The notes beneath the pieces are model-generated. The model was not told the origin of the DNA. It was given only the letters and a program-made list of their open reading frames with translations, and did no database searches. Positions 7,467-15,069 of a stretch of 64,000 nucleotides of DNA are shown here, one piece after another; position 1 is the stretch's first letter; every line of letters begins with the position of its first letter. A program made the position numbers and the translations under genes. The DNA comes from Candidatus Enterococcus murrayae (GTDB taxonomy: Bacteria > Bacillota > Bacilli > Lactobacillales > Enterococcaceae), in contig NZ_JAFLVR010000015.1 in NCBI RefSeq assembly GCF_017315985.1, positions 21,668 through 85,667 of the forward strand. Reading direction: 5' to 3'.

Positions 7467-9314
7467 TTAACTTTTGATATAAGCAAATAATGCATTGATT
7501 TCTGATTGATTAATCGCTAGATTGTGTTCAGAAAATAATTGCTCTATTTGCTGGTTGTACGTTGAGACTGTTTTTTCTGTCTCATCCGTTTTATTTCCTT
7601 CCATCATATATTGCTGATCGAAGGTGATTCGATGGACCATCAAGAATACATGCAGCAAAAAGGCTTCGCGGTATTCTTGATTGAGCTCCTCCTTAAATAG
7701 ACTCAAAAGCTTTTCATAAATCGTATACGCTTGTAAAATCAGCTCTTTGCTGAAGTCCTCTAGCGATGTTCTATTTCCTGGTGTTTCTAATCTCAGCTTC
7801 CTCGTCCCTTTTTGCGGTGATTGGCTCAAGATTTTTTTAACTGCCTGCTGAATCTTTTCCAAATCTTGCTTCGTCGGCAGCGGATGAACCTTGATGAATT
7901 CGCAATCCATTCCTTCGATCGGAAAGATACTAATGACCAACTCTGGTTCCTTCTGCTTAATGACCTCTTGGGCATTCAGTACCGAAGCAAAAGCCGCAAT
8001 CTCAATATTTGAAAGCTCCTCTGAGATTTTTTGCTTGATCAAACTGGTCACTCCTAAACCAGTGGAACAAACATATACCGCTCGAACACTTCGTAAATCC
8101 ACTTCCTTCTCATAAGAAACGAGAAAGTGCAATGCGATATAAGCGATAAAGGAATCATTAATCAGCAAGCTTTTCCCTCGAATCTCTCTTCGCACCACTA
8201 TCTCGATGGCATCAAAGAGTTCTGGGTACTTAGCTTTGATATCATCCTTGAAGGGATTGTACTCATTGACAAACTTCTGTTTGCGCGATAGCCGCATGGA
8301 CAAATGCGCATAAAGATTGGTCAGCAGCTGTGGATCATTAAAGAAGGAGTAGTTGATTTTTTTACTCACCTTTTGGATCAAGTTTTCCGTCAACGCCATC
8401 ACGTCCTGCTGCAAATCATTTTCGAAGGTATCGCTGTAAACATAGCGGTACTCATCTTCAAACAAGGGCAACTGATAATGGGCGAAAACTTGCTGCATCA
8501 ATAAGTAAGAGAGTTCCCGCTGCTCTTTCGGATCATTCAGCAATTGATAGCGGCCGATCGTATACTCATTTTGCAAACGAACGGTCGCAATTGCCACTCG
8601 AATCAGCATATTCAGTAACTCCGAATAATTTAGCTCCGCCGTATCGATCTGCTTTAATAGCTGCCGCATATCCGCAAGCACCTGATTGAAGACCTCTTGA
8701 AAGGCCGTTCCCTTGGCTGAATACAATTCGTATCCATCCTGCTTTTCACTTTGCAGAAGCAGATCCATGATTTTGTAAATATCATAATCAGTCAAATCCT
8801 TTTGAAAAACCTCTTCAATTAATAAACGGACCTGATGCTCTGAACCAGTGATCAAAAAGCCTTTGCGAGGCAATCGTTCTAGCTTTAACCCTAACGAACT
8901 CAGCTGCTTTTCTAAACTATCCAAATCATTGAGGATCGTATCTTTACTGACTGTCAAACGCTCCGCCAATTCATAAGAGGTAATGGCTTGATTTGTCAGC
9001 ATAAGCTGGATACTCAAGCGATCCAGTCGCAACGTTTGATCAGCAAATAATTCCAGCCGGTCAACCTCCATTAATTCGCTTTTCAGCTTGATCCGCTCGG
9101 AATCACTCAGCTCCAGCCAAACACCCTGACTTCTTTTACTCGTTAAGTCGTGGTTCCTTTCTTGAAGCCACAAACGAATATCGTCTAGATCATATTTGAT
9201 TGTGCGCACGCTTACATTTCGCTGACTTGCTAATTCCTTAGTAGTGATCGGCTCTGGATTCTCAAGAAATTGCAGCAAGACTTGAATCTGTCTTTTCGTA
9301 ATTTGTTGCATCAT
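7467..9314 (-). CDS. PRD/EIIB-containing transcriptional activator (BglG/MtlR type)
   Basis: A 615-aa regulator. Residues 5-60 form a helix-turn-helix (ITTKELASQRNVSVRTIKYD). A second HTH lies near 85-140 (TSYELAERLTVSKDTILND), followed by two PRDs (about 185-290 and 300-405, the latter with YAHLSMR and IALHFLVSY histidines). An EIIB-like domain starts near 408 (VRAVYVCSTGLGVTSLI, with a candidate phospho-cysteine). The last 100 residues hold another helical segment (FLLHVFLMVHRITFD) that resembles a PRD rather than the usual EIIA. The two HTH units indicate DNA binding, as in MtlR/LicR-type activators. It heads the operon it presumably controls. The start may be the second Met (9311). Confidence 0.85.
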   Translation of the reverse strand: MMQQITKRQIQVLLQFLENPEPITTKELASQRNVSVRTIKYDLDDIRLWLQERNHDLTSKRSQGVWLELSDSERIKLKSELMEVDRLELFADQTLRLDRLSIQLMLTNQAITSYELAERLTVSKDTILNDLDSLEKQLSSLGLKLERLPRKGFLITGSEHQVRLLIEEVFQKDLTDYDIYKIMDLLLQSEKQDGYELYSAKGTAFQEVFNQVLADMRQLLKQIDTAELNYSELLNMLIRVAIATVRLQNEYTIGRYQLLNDPKEQRELSYLLMQQVFAHYQLPLFEDEYRYVYSDTFENDLQQDVMALTENLIQKVSKKINYSFFNDPQLLTNLYAHLSMRLSRKQKFVNEYNPFKDDIKAKYPELFDAIEIVVRREIRGKSLLINDSFIAYIALHFLVSYEKEVDLRSVRAVYVCSTGLGVTSLIKQKISEELSNIEIAAFASVLNAQEVIKQKEPELVISIFPIEGMDCEFIKVHPLPTKQDLEKIQQAVKKILSQSPQKGTRKLRLETPGNRTSLEDFSKELILQAYTIYEKLLSLFKEELNQEYREAFLLHVFLMVHRITFDQQYMMEGNKTDETEKTVSTYNQQIEQLFSEHNLAINQSEINALFAYIKS

Positions 9315-9373
9315 GCTCTCTCCTTACACACTTAACTATAGTGATTTGTCTTCCCTGGAACAATATGAAATGA

Positions 9374-9393
9374 TTGCACTTACTCTAGTGCAA
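9374..9393. promoter_or_regulatory. Inverted repeat, candidate operator of the PRD activator
   Basis: A perfect 7-bp inverted repeat (TTGCACT, 6-base spacer, AGTGCAA) lies 60 bases upstream of the activator gene. A third TTGCACT half-site is at 9482-9488. This is the expected place for an activator site controlling the operon, but binding is inference. Confidence 0.5.
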
Positions 9394-9552
9394 AGAATCC
9401 AAATTTTACAAGGAATTTGGCAACTTATCATATGTATAGAAGATAATTTGTGGTTGATCTTCCATTTCTATCAAAAAAACATTGCACTAATACCTTCTTT
9501 AAAATAGCATTTCTCGTACCCTTTGTATCTTCTTTTTTTTAAATTTTCGTAA

Positions 9553-9594
9553 GAAAAAAGGCGTGACTTCAACTTTTCTTGAAATCATGCCTTC
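9553..9594 (-). terminator. Bidirectional-looking terminator after the MerR gene
   Basis: A stem of about 15 bp (AAGGC...TTCAA paired with TTGAAAT...GCCTT) has T-runs on both sides. It ends transcripts of the MerR gene on the minus strand. Confidence 0.75.
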
Positions 9595-9609
9595 GTTTTT
9601 TTTTATAGA

Positions 9610-10047
9610 TTAGGAATGAGAGTACTCATAATACTTTTTGATCTGTTCCGGTAATTCTTCTGGAACTTTTGCCTTAACACTCTCTTCATTATCCGCTTTG
9701 ATCGCCTCTACATAGTACCAGCACTTATATTGCAGCATGTTGAGTACCCGATTCAGCTTTGCTATTTCTTCTTCAACAACGACCTTTTGCTTTTCAAAAA
9801 GCTCTTTTCGAATTTGGAAGGTTTGACTGCCTTGTTTGCTCCACTCCATGAATTGCTTGATATCTTTGATTTCTAATCCTGATTTCTTTAAGCATTCAAT
9901 GACTCTCAATGCTTCTATCTCATTTTCAGAGAACTTGCGAATTCCAGATACCCGTTGAATCTCCGGAAACAGTCCTTCTTTATCATAATAACGCAACGTA
10001 GATATTGGCAATCCAAACATTTCAGAAACTTGTCCAATTGTATACAT
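9610..10047 (-). CDS. MerR family transcriptional regulator
   Basis: A 145-aa regulator. The N-terminal winged helix is clear (YTIGQVSEMFGLPISTLRYYD, then KEGLFPEIQRVSGIRKFS). A long dimerisation coiled coil spans about residues 75-115, and the short C-terminal tail ends EYSHS. This layout matches the MerR subfamily that controls neighbouring oxidoreductase or hydrolase genes. There is no obvious metal-binding cysteine pair; Cys appear singly (IECLKKSG, YKCWYY). The gene diverges from a hydrolase gene, and the shared 114-base gap holds a promoter with a 19-bp spacer and palindrome, the MerR hallmark. Confidence 0.9.
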   Translation of the reverse strand: MYTIGQVSEMFGLPISTLRYYDKEGLFPEIQRVSGIRKFSENEIEALRVIECLKKSGLEIKDIKQFMEWSKQGSQTFQIRKELFEKQKVVVEEEIAKLNRVLNMLQYKCWYYVEAIKADNEESVKAKVPEELPEQIKKYYEYSHS

Positions 10048-10075
10048 CGAATTCCTCCATCTTTTTCATTATCTC

Positions 10076-10106
10076 TTGACCTAAAGTCAGGTTTAGGTAT
10101 TAACAT
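10076..10106 (+). promoter_or_regulatory. MerR-type promoter with 19-bp spacer and palindromic operator
   Basis: The -35 TTGACC (10076-10081) and -10 TAACAT (10101-10106) are 19 bases apart. Between them a perfect 7-bp inverted repeat, ACCTAAA/TTTAGGT (10079-10098), fills the spacer. A long spacer with a central palindrome is the established design that MerR proteins untwist to activate. It points toward the hydrolase gene. Confidence 0.8.
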
Positions 10107-10161
10107 ATTAGTATAGGCAAGCATGACTTGTCAAATTCAAACCAAAAAAGGAGCCAATATC

Positions 10162-11136
10162 ATGGAAAAAGAATTAACGATCACTCAAGAATGGGATAAG
10201 GTATTTCCAAAAAGTGAAAAAGTCACTCATCGCAAGGTCACTTTTCATAACCGCTATGGCATCACATTAGCAGCTGATCTCTATGAGCCAAAAGAATACA
10301 AAGGAAAATTACCTGCGATCGCCGTGAGCGGACCTTTTGGTGCAGTCAAAGAACAGTCCTCTGGCTTGTATGCTCAAACAATGGCCGAAAGAGGCTTCTT
10401 GACGATCGCTTTCGATCCGTCCTTCACTGGAGAAAGCGGCGGAGTCCCTCGTTATGTCGCTTCACCTGATATCAATACAGAAGATTTCCAAGCAGCTGTC
10501 GATTTCCTATCGGTTCAAGACAATGTGGAACCAGAAGCGATTGGAATTATCGGAATTTGTGGCTGGAGCGGAATGGCACTCAATGCTGCCGCTATCGATA
10601 CACGTATCAAGGCCACTGTTACTTCGACAATGTATGACATGTCGCGCGTAAATGCCAAAGGATACTTTGATGAAATGGACGAAGATGCTCGTTACAAACT
10701 AAAAGAAACCTTGAATGCCCAACGAATTGATGATTATAGAAATGAAGACTATGTTCTTGCTGGTGGAGTCATCGATCCGCTCCCTGATGACGCTCCCCAA
10801 TTTGTGAAAGATTATCACGCGTATTACAAAACAAATCGAGGCTATCATCCACGATCACTAAACTCTAATAACGGTTGGAATGTTACCTCATCACTGTCCT
10901 TTATAAACATGCCGATCCTACAATACAGCAATGAAATTCGCAATGCCGTATTGATGATCCATGGGGAAAAGGCGCATTCCTTGTATTTTAGCCAAGATGC
11001 CTATAAACAATTAGTCGGAGAAAATAAGGAATTAATGATTATCCCTGGCGCTTCACATACCGATCTGTATGATCAAACATCCATTATCCCATTTGATCAA
11101 ATGACAGAATTCTTTCAAACAAACTTGAAAGAATAG
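10162..11136 (+). CDS. Alpha/beta hydrolase family protein
   Basis: A 324-aa cytoplasmic hydrolase. The oxyanion region is near AVSGPFGAVKEQSS. The nucleophile elbow position reads GIIGICGWSG, so Cys rather than Ser occupies the G-x-C-x-G centre, as in dienelactone-hydrolase-like proteins. The acid and base are likely in MIHGEKAHS and GASHTDLYD. It belongs to the family often named YcjY/polyketide-hydrolase-like. The start at 10162 is preceded by AAAGGAG; an in-frame ATG at 10123 lacks a site and would overlap the promoter. It is controlled by the divergent MerR gene. Substrate unknown; a role in detoxification is plausible from the MerR link. Confidence 0.87.
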   Translation: MEKELTITQEWDKVFPKSEKVTHRKVTFHNRYGITLAADLYEPKEYKGKLPAIAVSGPFGAVKEQSSGLYAQTMAERGFLTIAFDPSFTGESGGVPRYVASPDINTEDFQAAVDFLSVQDNVEPEAIGIIGICGWSGMALNAAAIDTRIKATVTSTMYDMSRVNAKGYFDEMDEDARYKLKETLNAQRIDDYRNEDYVLAGGVIDPLPDDAPQFVKDYHAYYKTNRGYHPRSLNSNNGWNVTSSLSFINMPILQYSNEIRNAVLMIHGEKAHSLYFSQDAYKQLVGENKELMIIPGASHTDLYDQTSIIPFDQMTEFFQTNLKE

Positions 11137-11146
11137 TTAGCGGCGA

Positions 11147-11190
11147 AAAAGCCCCCGACAACACTTTTATCCGTGTTGTCGGGGGCTTTT
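11147..11190 (+). terminator. Strong terminator after the hydrolase gene
   Basis: An 18-bp perfect stem (AAAAGCCCCCGACAACAC and its complement) around an 8-base loop, with flanking A and T runs, can stop transcription from either side. Confidence 0.93.
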
Positions 11191-11212
11191 CTACTTAATA
11201 TAAAGAAAGATA

Positions 11213-11537
11213 TCATTGTCCTTCAGCAATAAAAGAGTCAAATTTTTGCATGAAATCTTCATTTACAGAAAACAATCGCAATAAGACTACTTCTTGCTTT
11301 TGCTCGTCAATTAGATAGAACAACACATTTTTTTCTAATGGCAAATATCTATATCCACTAAAAACAAACATAAGATTCGTAGCATCTTTCCCTTTTTTAG
11401 GAAAATCTTTTAATGAATCAAAGGTTTCAAAAATTTGTTTGATCACTTCATTCGAAACACTATCAGAAAATTGGATAATCTTTCAATCCTTCTATATCTA
11501 CCATCAAATCATTTGTTAATCGGATGATATAACTCAT
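11213..11537 (-). pseudogene. RelE/ParE-type toxin gene, frameshifted
   Basis: The natural start is the ATG at 11537, which overlaps the antitoxin stop by 4 bases (ATGA). It reads MSYIIRLTNDLMVDIEGLKD and then meets TGA within a few codons. The second part, open from about 11490 down to 11213, continues the toxin in the +1 frame: FSDSVSNEV, then the RelE-like core FPKKGKDATNLMFVFSGYRYL and VLFYLIDEQKQEVVLLRLF. A single-base change near 11472 separates the halves. The fold pattern (helical hairpin, then antiparallel strands) matches the RelE/ParE ribonuclease family. It is probably inactive unless frameshifting occurs. Confidence 0.8.
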
Positions 11538-11776
11538 ACACCAAACCTCTGCTTAGCTTCAGAAAGAGAAATGGTGCCACTCTCTTCTGCTTTTTTTAAC
11601 TTCTCAACGATTTCAAGACTCTTTTTCAAACGATCATACTCTTCAATAGTTACAACAACATACTTTCCATGCCCATTCTTCGTCAAAAAAACAGGCTCAT
11701 CCGTAGTTACTTGCTCTAATACTTTATTGTAGTTACGCAAATCAGAAACTGGCTTTATGTTTAATATATTAGTCAC
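11534..11776 (-). CDS. Phd/YefM-family antitoxin
   Basis: An 80-aa antitoxin. The N-terminal segment ILNIKPVSDLRNYNKVLEQV is the typical Phd/YefM DNA-binding dimer strand-helix. FLTKNGHGKYVVVTIEEYDRL is the family signature. The C-terminal helix (ESGTISLSEAKQRFGV) would wrap the toxin. It is intact and precedes the toxin by a 4-base ATGA overlap, normal for this family, which autoregulates its promoter. Its partner is frameshifted, so this may be an orphan that neutralises toxins of related elements. Confidence 0.9.
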   Translation of the reverse strand: MTNILNIKPVSDLRNYNKVLEQVTTDEPVFLTKNGHGKYVVVTIEEYDRLKKSLEIVEKLKKAEESGTISLSEAKQRFGV

Positions 11777-11835
11777 CTCAATTGTAATGTACCCTATTTT
11801 ACAGCATCTAAATCATAAGTTTCTTAAGACCCATT

Positions 11836-12741
11836 TTACTTCATTAACCTCCGCAAGACATAAGACAATCCAAACCACAGAAAAAGACTGACCACAATCG
11901 TAATAATCCAACCTGAAGCATTATGCTCCAGCGGCAACGGCATATTCATCCCGAAAAAGCCCGAAACAATCGTCGGAATCGTTAGCAACACCGATAACAC
12001 TGTTAAAATCCGCATCGTATCATTCAAATTATTGTTTAAGACATTATTGTAGGTTCCGGATAGCTGCTGCAAAATCTGTGATGACAGCTGCGTCATTTCC
12101 ACTAGCTGCTGAGCCTCGATCAAGACATCATCCAACCGCTCCTTCTCCTGCTCACTTAAACGCCGATAAATTCCATGGCTCTTAATTTGCTGCACCAACA
12201 GTACATTTTGCCGTGAAGCCGTTACGAAATAGACGATCCCCGTTTCTAAATCCGATAACAGTAGTAGATTCTGCTTTGTCGTCTTCTCCTTCAGCAATTG
12301 ACTGATCCGTTTGCGGTCACGATCCATTCCTTCCACAAAAGGAAAATACTGATCAGAAATAGTGAAGAGACTGCCAAAAAGCAGTTCAAACAACGTACTA
12401 TCAGGATTTTTCTCTAAGTAATTTTTGATCTCAAAATACAAATAGTTGGTCTGCTGATTCGTAACAGTGATCAAGGTTCGATTCACAACAATAAATGTCA
12501 TCGGCACCGTTTCATAATGATTATCGATCTTCCGGCGATTGGGGGCGTTGAAAATCAACAGCAACACATCTGTCGTTTTATCATAGTCTAAATGCGCCCG
12601 CTCGTTGCGGTCCAGAGAATAATCGACAAATTCCCTATCGATTCCAAAGTCACGATAAAGATTCTTCAACTCATCCACATTTTCCGCGTCAATATTGATC
12701 CAGCTGTTCATCTTATTGTTGAACACTTCTTTTGTATACAT
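11836..12741 (-). CDS. corA: CorA family divalent cation transporter
   Basis: A 301-aa protein. A long N-terminal cytoplasmic domain (alpha/beta, then extended helices at about 150-230) is followed by two C-terminal membrane helices. The pore signature GMN sits in SGFFGMNMPLP near residue 265, at the end of the first membrane helix. The very C terminus is basic (LRRLMK), as in CorA pentamers. It takes up magnesium, possibly cobalt or nickel. An extended -10 (TGATAGAAT) lies 35-45 bases before the start. It stands alone. Confidence 0.93.
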   Translation of the reverse strand: MYTKEVFNNKMNSWINIDAENVDELKNLYRDFGIDREFVDYSLDRNERAHLDYDKTTDVLLLIFNAPNRRKIDNHYETVPMTFIVVNRTLITVTNQQTNYLYFEIKNYLEKNPDSTLFELLFGSLFTISDQYFPFVEGMDRDRKRISQLLKEKTTKQNLLLLSDLETGIVYFVTASRQNVLLVQQIKSHGIYRRLSEQEKERLDDVLIEAQQLVEMTQLSSQILQQLSGTYNNVLNNNLNDTMRILTVLSVLLTIPTIVSGFFGMNMPLPLEHNASGWIITIVVSLFLWFGLSYVLRRLMK

Positions 12742-12776
12742 CTATCATTCACCTCATCCACATTCAATCCGTCTGA

Positions 12777-12785
12777 ATTCTATCA
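12777..12785 (-). promoter_or_regulatory. Extended -10 promoter of corA
   Basis: The minus strand reads TGATAGAAT here, a TGn extended -10 box about 35 bases before the corA ATG. The -35 is weak, as is common with extended -10 promoters. Confidence 0.45.
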
Positions 12786-12923
12786 CAAAACGGACAGCTG
12801 AGACTATTAGACATTTTCCTTTCCATTCATTTTTTTCCCTTCTATTAAAATGGGGTCTATTATAATCAACAGTCTACTATCGCAACTTTTTTCCGTTTGC
12901 GAAGAATGAGCTACCGTTCGCGG

Positions 12924-13018
12924 TTGACTAGCATAAGCTTTTTGATAAAATCGACTTGTCTAGCGGAAACTAGGCATTGATCAATGTTTAAAGGCAGCTG
13001 TTCGACCAGCTGCCTTTT
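12924..13018 (+). promoter_or_regulatory. Promoter and hairpin leader upstream of an XRE gene, possible small RNA
   Basis: A good promoter (TTGACT at 12924, 16-base spacer, TAAAAT at 12946) is followed about 45 bases later by a perfect 10-bp hairpin at 12990-13018 ending in TTTT. The transcript could stop there as a roughly 60-nt RNA or read on into the XRE gene at 13079. Confidence 0.45.
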
Positions 13019-13078
13019 GAAAATGTTACACTGTCCCTATTTATCTGGCAGATTATTTAGAATCGAGGTCATGTTCCT

Positions 13079-13309
13079 TTGAGTATTGAAGAAGCTATTT
13101 TACTTGATACCTTACGTTGCAGACTTGATTTCCTGCGAACGAAAAACAATTACACGAAAAAAGAGGTGGCTGAGCGTTTGAATCTTCCATTCGACCAATA
13201 CGAGTCTTATGAAAGCGGAGAATCATTGCCCCATATTTTGGAATTGATTGATATCGTAGATCTGTATCAGGTAACCTTAGATTATCTGGTGGGAAGAACC
13301 GAAAATTAA
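13079..13309 (+). CDS. Small XRE-family helix-turn-helix regulator
   Basis: A 76-aa single-domain Cro/CI-type DNA-binding protein. The HTH spans NYTKKEVAERLNLPFDQYESYE, and the following helices include the usual VTLDYLVGR ending. It starts with TTG at 13079, behind a GAGG site; no in-frame ATG is available nearby. There is no sensor domain. Its target is unknown and it has no partner gene. It is followed by a terminator, so it is a single-gene unit, possibly autoregulated through the leader at 12924-13018. Confidence 0.82.
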   Translation: MSIEEAILLDTLRCRLDFLRTKNNYTKKEVAERLNLPFDQYESYESGESLPHILELIDIVDLYQVTLDYLVGRTEN

Positions 13310-13332
13310 TTTATTTTTATATAAAAAGGGCG

Positions 13333-13367
13333 TTGCTTCGCAGAATAAACGAAGCATGCTTTTTTTT
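13333..13367 (+). terminator. Terminator of the XRE gene
   Basis: A GCTTCG/CGAAGC stem with a 9-base loop is followed within four bases by eight T residues. Confidence 0.8.
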
Positions 13368-13483
13368 AAGCCTGCTTTCTAACTTTCTTCATACTTTGGT
13401 GTTAGATTGCTGTTGTGTCAAAAAGGCCGCGATGATTATTCTCTCATTGACACATCTTGACGGAAAACAAAACTTCTAACACA

Positions 13484-13510
13484 GTGCAGCGTGCGGTCCG
13501 CTGCATTTTT
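13484..13510 (+). terminator. Terminator-like hairpin in intergenic DNA
   Basis: A 7-bp perfect stem (TGCAGCG/CGCTGCA) and a 7-base loop are followed by five T residues. No gene ends just before it, so it may end a short transcript starting in 13370-13480 or attenuate the YxeA-like gene. Confidence 0.5.
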
Positions 13511-13622
13511 CCGTTGTCCCTGCCTTTTTGCCTTACAAAAATGTTAGGTCAACTTCCGTCTTTAGTTTGATTCTTTAACAGCCATTTTTATTTATCCTTA
13601 TTTTATGAAAGGACTGATTGCT

Positions 13623-13979
13623 TTGAGAAAATTGCTGGGCATTTTTTTACCCTTTTTTATAGTCATAAGCGGAGGCTATATCTGGTATCATCAAAATTAT
13701 GGAACAAAAGACTACTATACTAAAATTACGACCGATGGAACGCGCATAATCACTGAAGAAGGCGGCAGATACAAGCCCCAATTTCGGTACAAATACACCT
13801 TGACAGCTTACGATCAAAAACGGCACGCAAAGAAAGTATCCTTTAATTCAACGAGCGACACTCCTTTAAGAAAACAAGCCTTTCTGATCATTCATGTAAA
13901 CACTAAAAAGGGTGTATTAGGCTGGGAAGAAATTTCTGCCTCAAAAGTCCCGCCACAAATAAAAAAAGACCTAAACTAA
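13623..13979 (+). CDS. YxeA family (DUF1093) secreted/membrane-anchored protein
   Basis: A 118-aa protein with an N-terminal hydrophobic segment (LLGIFLPFFIVISGGYIWY) and a small extracellular beta domain. The motif GRYKPQFRYKYTLTAYD followed by KKVSFNSTSDTPLRKQAFL is characteristic of YxeA/DUF1093. I chose the TTG at 13623 because AAAGGA lies 9 bases before it. The ATG at 13605 has no ribosome site and contains that sequence. The family occurs in many Firmicutes, often in several copies, and has no defined biochemical role. Confidence 0.8.
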   Translation: MRKLLGIFLPFFIVISGGYIWYHQNYGTKDYYTKITTDGTRIITEEGGRYKPQFRYKYTLTAYDQKRHAKKVSFNSTSDTPLRKQAFLIIHVNTKKGVLGWEEISASKVPPQIKKDLN

Positions 13980-14011
13980 CATTTAAGAATAGCTACACGC
14001 AATGAGCACAA

Positions 14012-14041
14012 AAAAGAGGAGAGATTTTTTCTCTCCTCTTA
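14012..14041. terminator. Bidirectional terminator between convergent genes
   Basis: An 11-bp perfect stem (AAGAGGAGAGA and its complement) with a T loop serves the YxeA-like gene from the left and the hypothetical gene from the right. Confidence 0.85.
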
Positions 14042-14359
14042 TGTATGATTCTCTACATGCATAAAGCCCCAGTTGGTCGGCATGTAATAGCCGTCCACCG
14101 ACATGTCCTTTAAATCACTAGAGACTAGCTGCCCCGTGATATAGTAAATTCGTTTCGCCTTGCGTTCAGCGTCGCCAAGCTTTGCCAAAAGACCATTCAA
14201 ATCATATTCCGGCATCAAAAAATAATGGAAATTAAAGCCCTTCAATCGTTCATGAGTGATCGCTCCTTCAAAGGTCAATAACTTTTGTAATTCGTCATCG
14301 TTAAATGCTAAGTCCGTTGGTGTCAAGGTCAAGCCTTTGTAATCAAATGAGTCTGTCAT
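14039..14359 (-). CDS. Hypothetical protein
   Basis: A 106-aa soluble acidic protein that I do not recognise. It begins MTDSFDYKGLTLTPTDLAFND and ends with aromatic-rich sequence (GYYMPTNWGFMHVENHT). The start at 14359 is preferred because an AAGGGGTGG tract lies just before it; an upstream in-frame start at 14395 would add 12 residues through that tract. It lies 46 bases after the hydrolase gene on the same strand, so the two are probably co-transcribed. No membrane segment or known motif is seen. Confidence 0.65.
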   Translation of the reverse strand: MTDSFDYKGLTLTPTDLAFNDDELQKLLTFEGAITHERLKGFNFHYFLMPEYDLNGLLAKLGDAERKAKRIYYITGQLVSSDLKDMSVDGYYMPTNWGFMHVENHT

Positions 14360-14405
14360 CACGCCACCCCTTCGATTCATTTTACCATATCCCAAAAGCG
14401 TGTCA

Positions 14406-15005
14406 CTAGTCTTTCAGCCATTCCCGAGCATTTTGAACTTCATCCATTGAAACTTGATGACCATAAGCTGTTTCTACTACTGTGACCTCTGCGCTTCGAT
14501 CGCGGAAGGCCGCGACTAATTCAGCAAAAGATGCTTGACTGACAATTGGATCTTGGCTCCCGCCATAAGAAACCCAAATTTTTTTATCTGATAAATTAAA
14601 TGATTGGGTATGAATTTCTAATGACATCGGATGGAAAAAGATTCCCTGTGTTAAAGTTGTTTCACGCTCCAACAATAGATGTGCCGCAATATTTGCGCCA
14701 TTCGAATAACCAACTAAAATCCATTCCTCTAAGGCGATCCCTTTCTCTTTGCTAATCCTTTTAATCTCTTCTAATAGATGATCCGTTTCCTTTTCCAGGC
14801 TCGCAAAATCAAATTGATTCAAGCCATTCCGTTTAAAGAAGCGATTCATGCCCTCTTCTTCAATTTTTCCGCGAAACGATAAAACTGTGCTGTCCGCATC
14901 TAAAAACTTCGCCATTTCTAGCAATGATCGTTCATCGCCGCCCGTTCCATGCAGCAAAATAAATTTTTTGCCATTGGGCTTTCCTGCTTGATAAAGATAT
15001 TCCAT
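14406..15005 (-). CDS. Small alpha/beta hydrolase (carboxylesterase/MhqD type)
   Basis: A 199-aa single-domain hydrolase. HGTGGDERSLLEMAKFL forms the oxyanion loop. The nucleophile elbow is VGYSNGAN (Ser). The acid is likely in GSQDPIVS and the base in YGHQVS. Size and motifs match the phospholipase/carboxylesterase family with MhqD-like thiol-stress esterases. The ATG at 15005 has GAGGTG 8 bases upstream; GTG and ATG codons just before it are too close to that site. The physiological substrate is unknown. Confidence 0.85.
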   Translation of the reverse strand: MEYLYQAGKPNGKKFILLHGTGGDERSLLEMAKFLDADSTVLSFRGKIEEEGMNRFFKRNGLNQFDFASLEKETDHLLEEIKRISKEKGIALEEWILVGYSNGANIAAHLLLERETTLTQGIFFHPMSLEIHTQSFNLSDKKIWVSYGGSQDPIVSQASFAELVAAFRDRSAEVTVVETAYGHQVSMDEVQNAREWLKD

Positions 15006-15069
15006 CCTCATGCACCTCACTTACTAATTGTAAGTTAACATGAACAAGCATTAAGAACAAACTTTTTGT

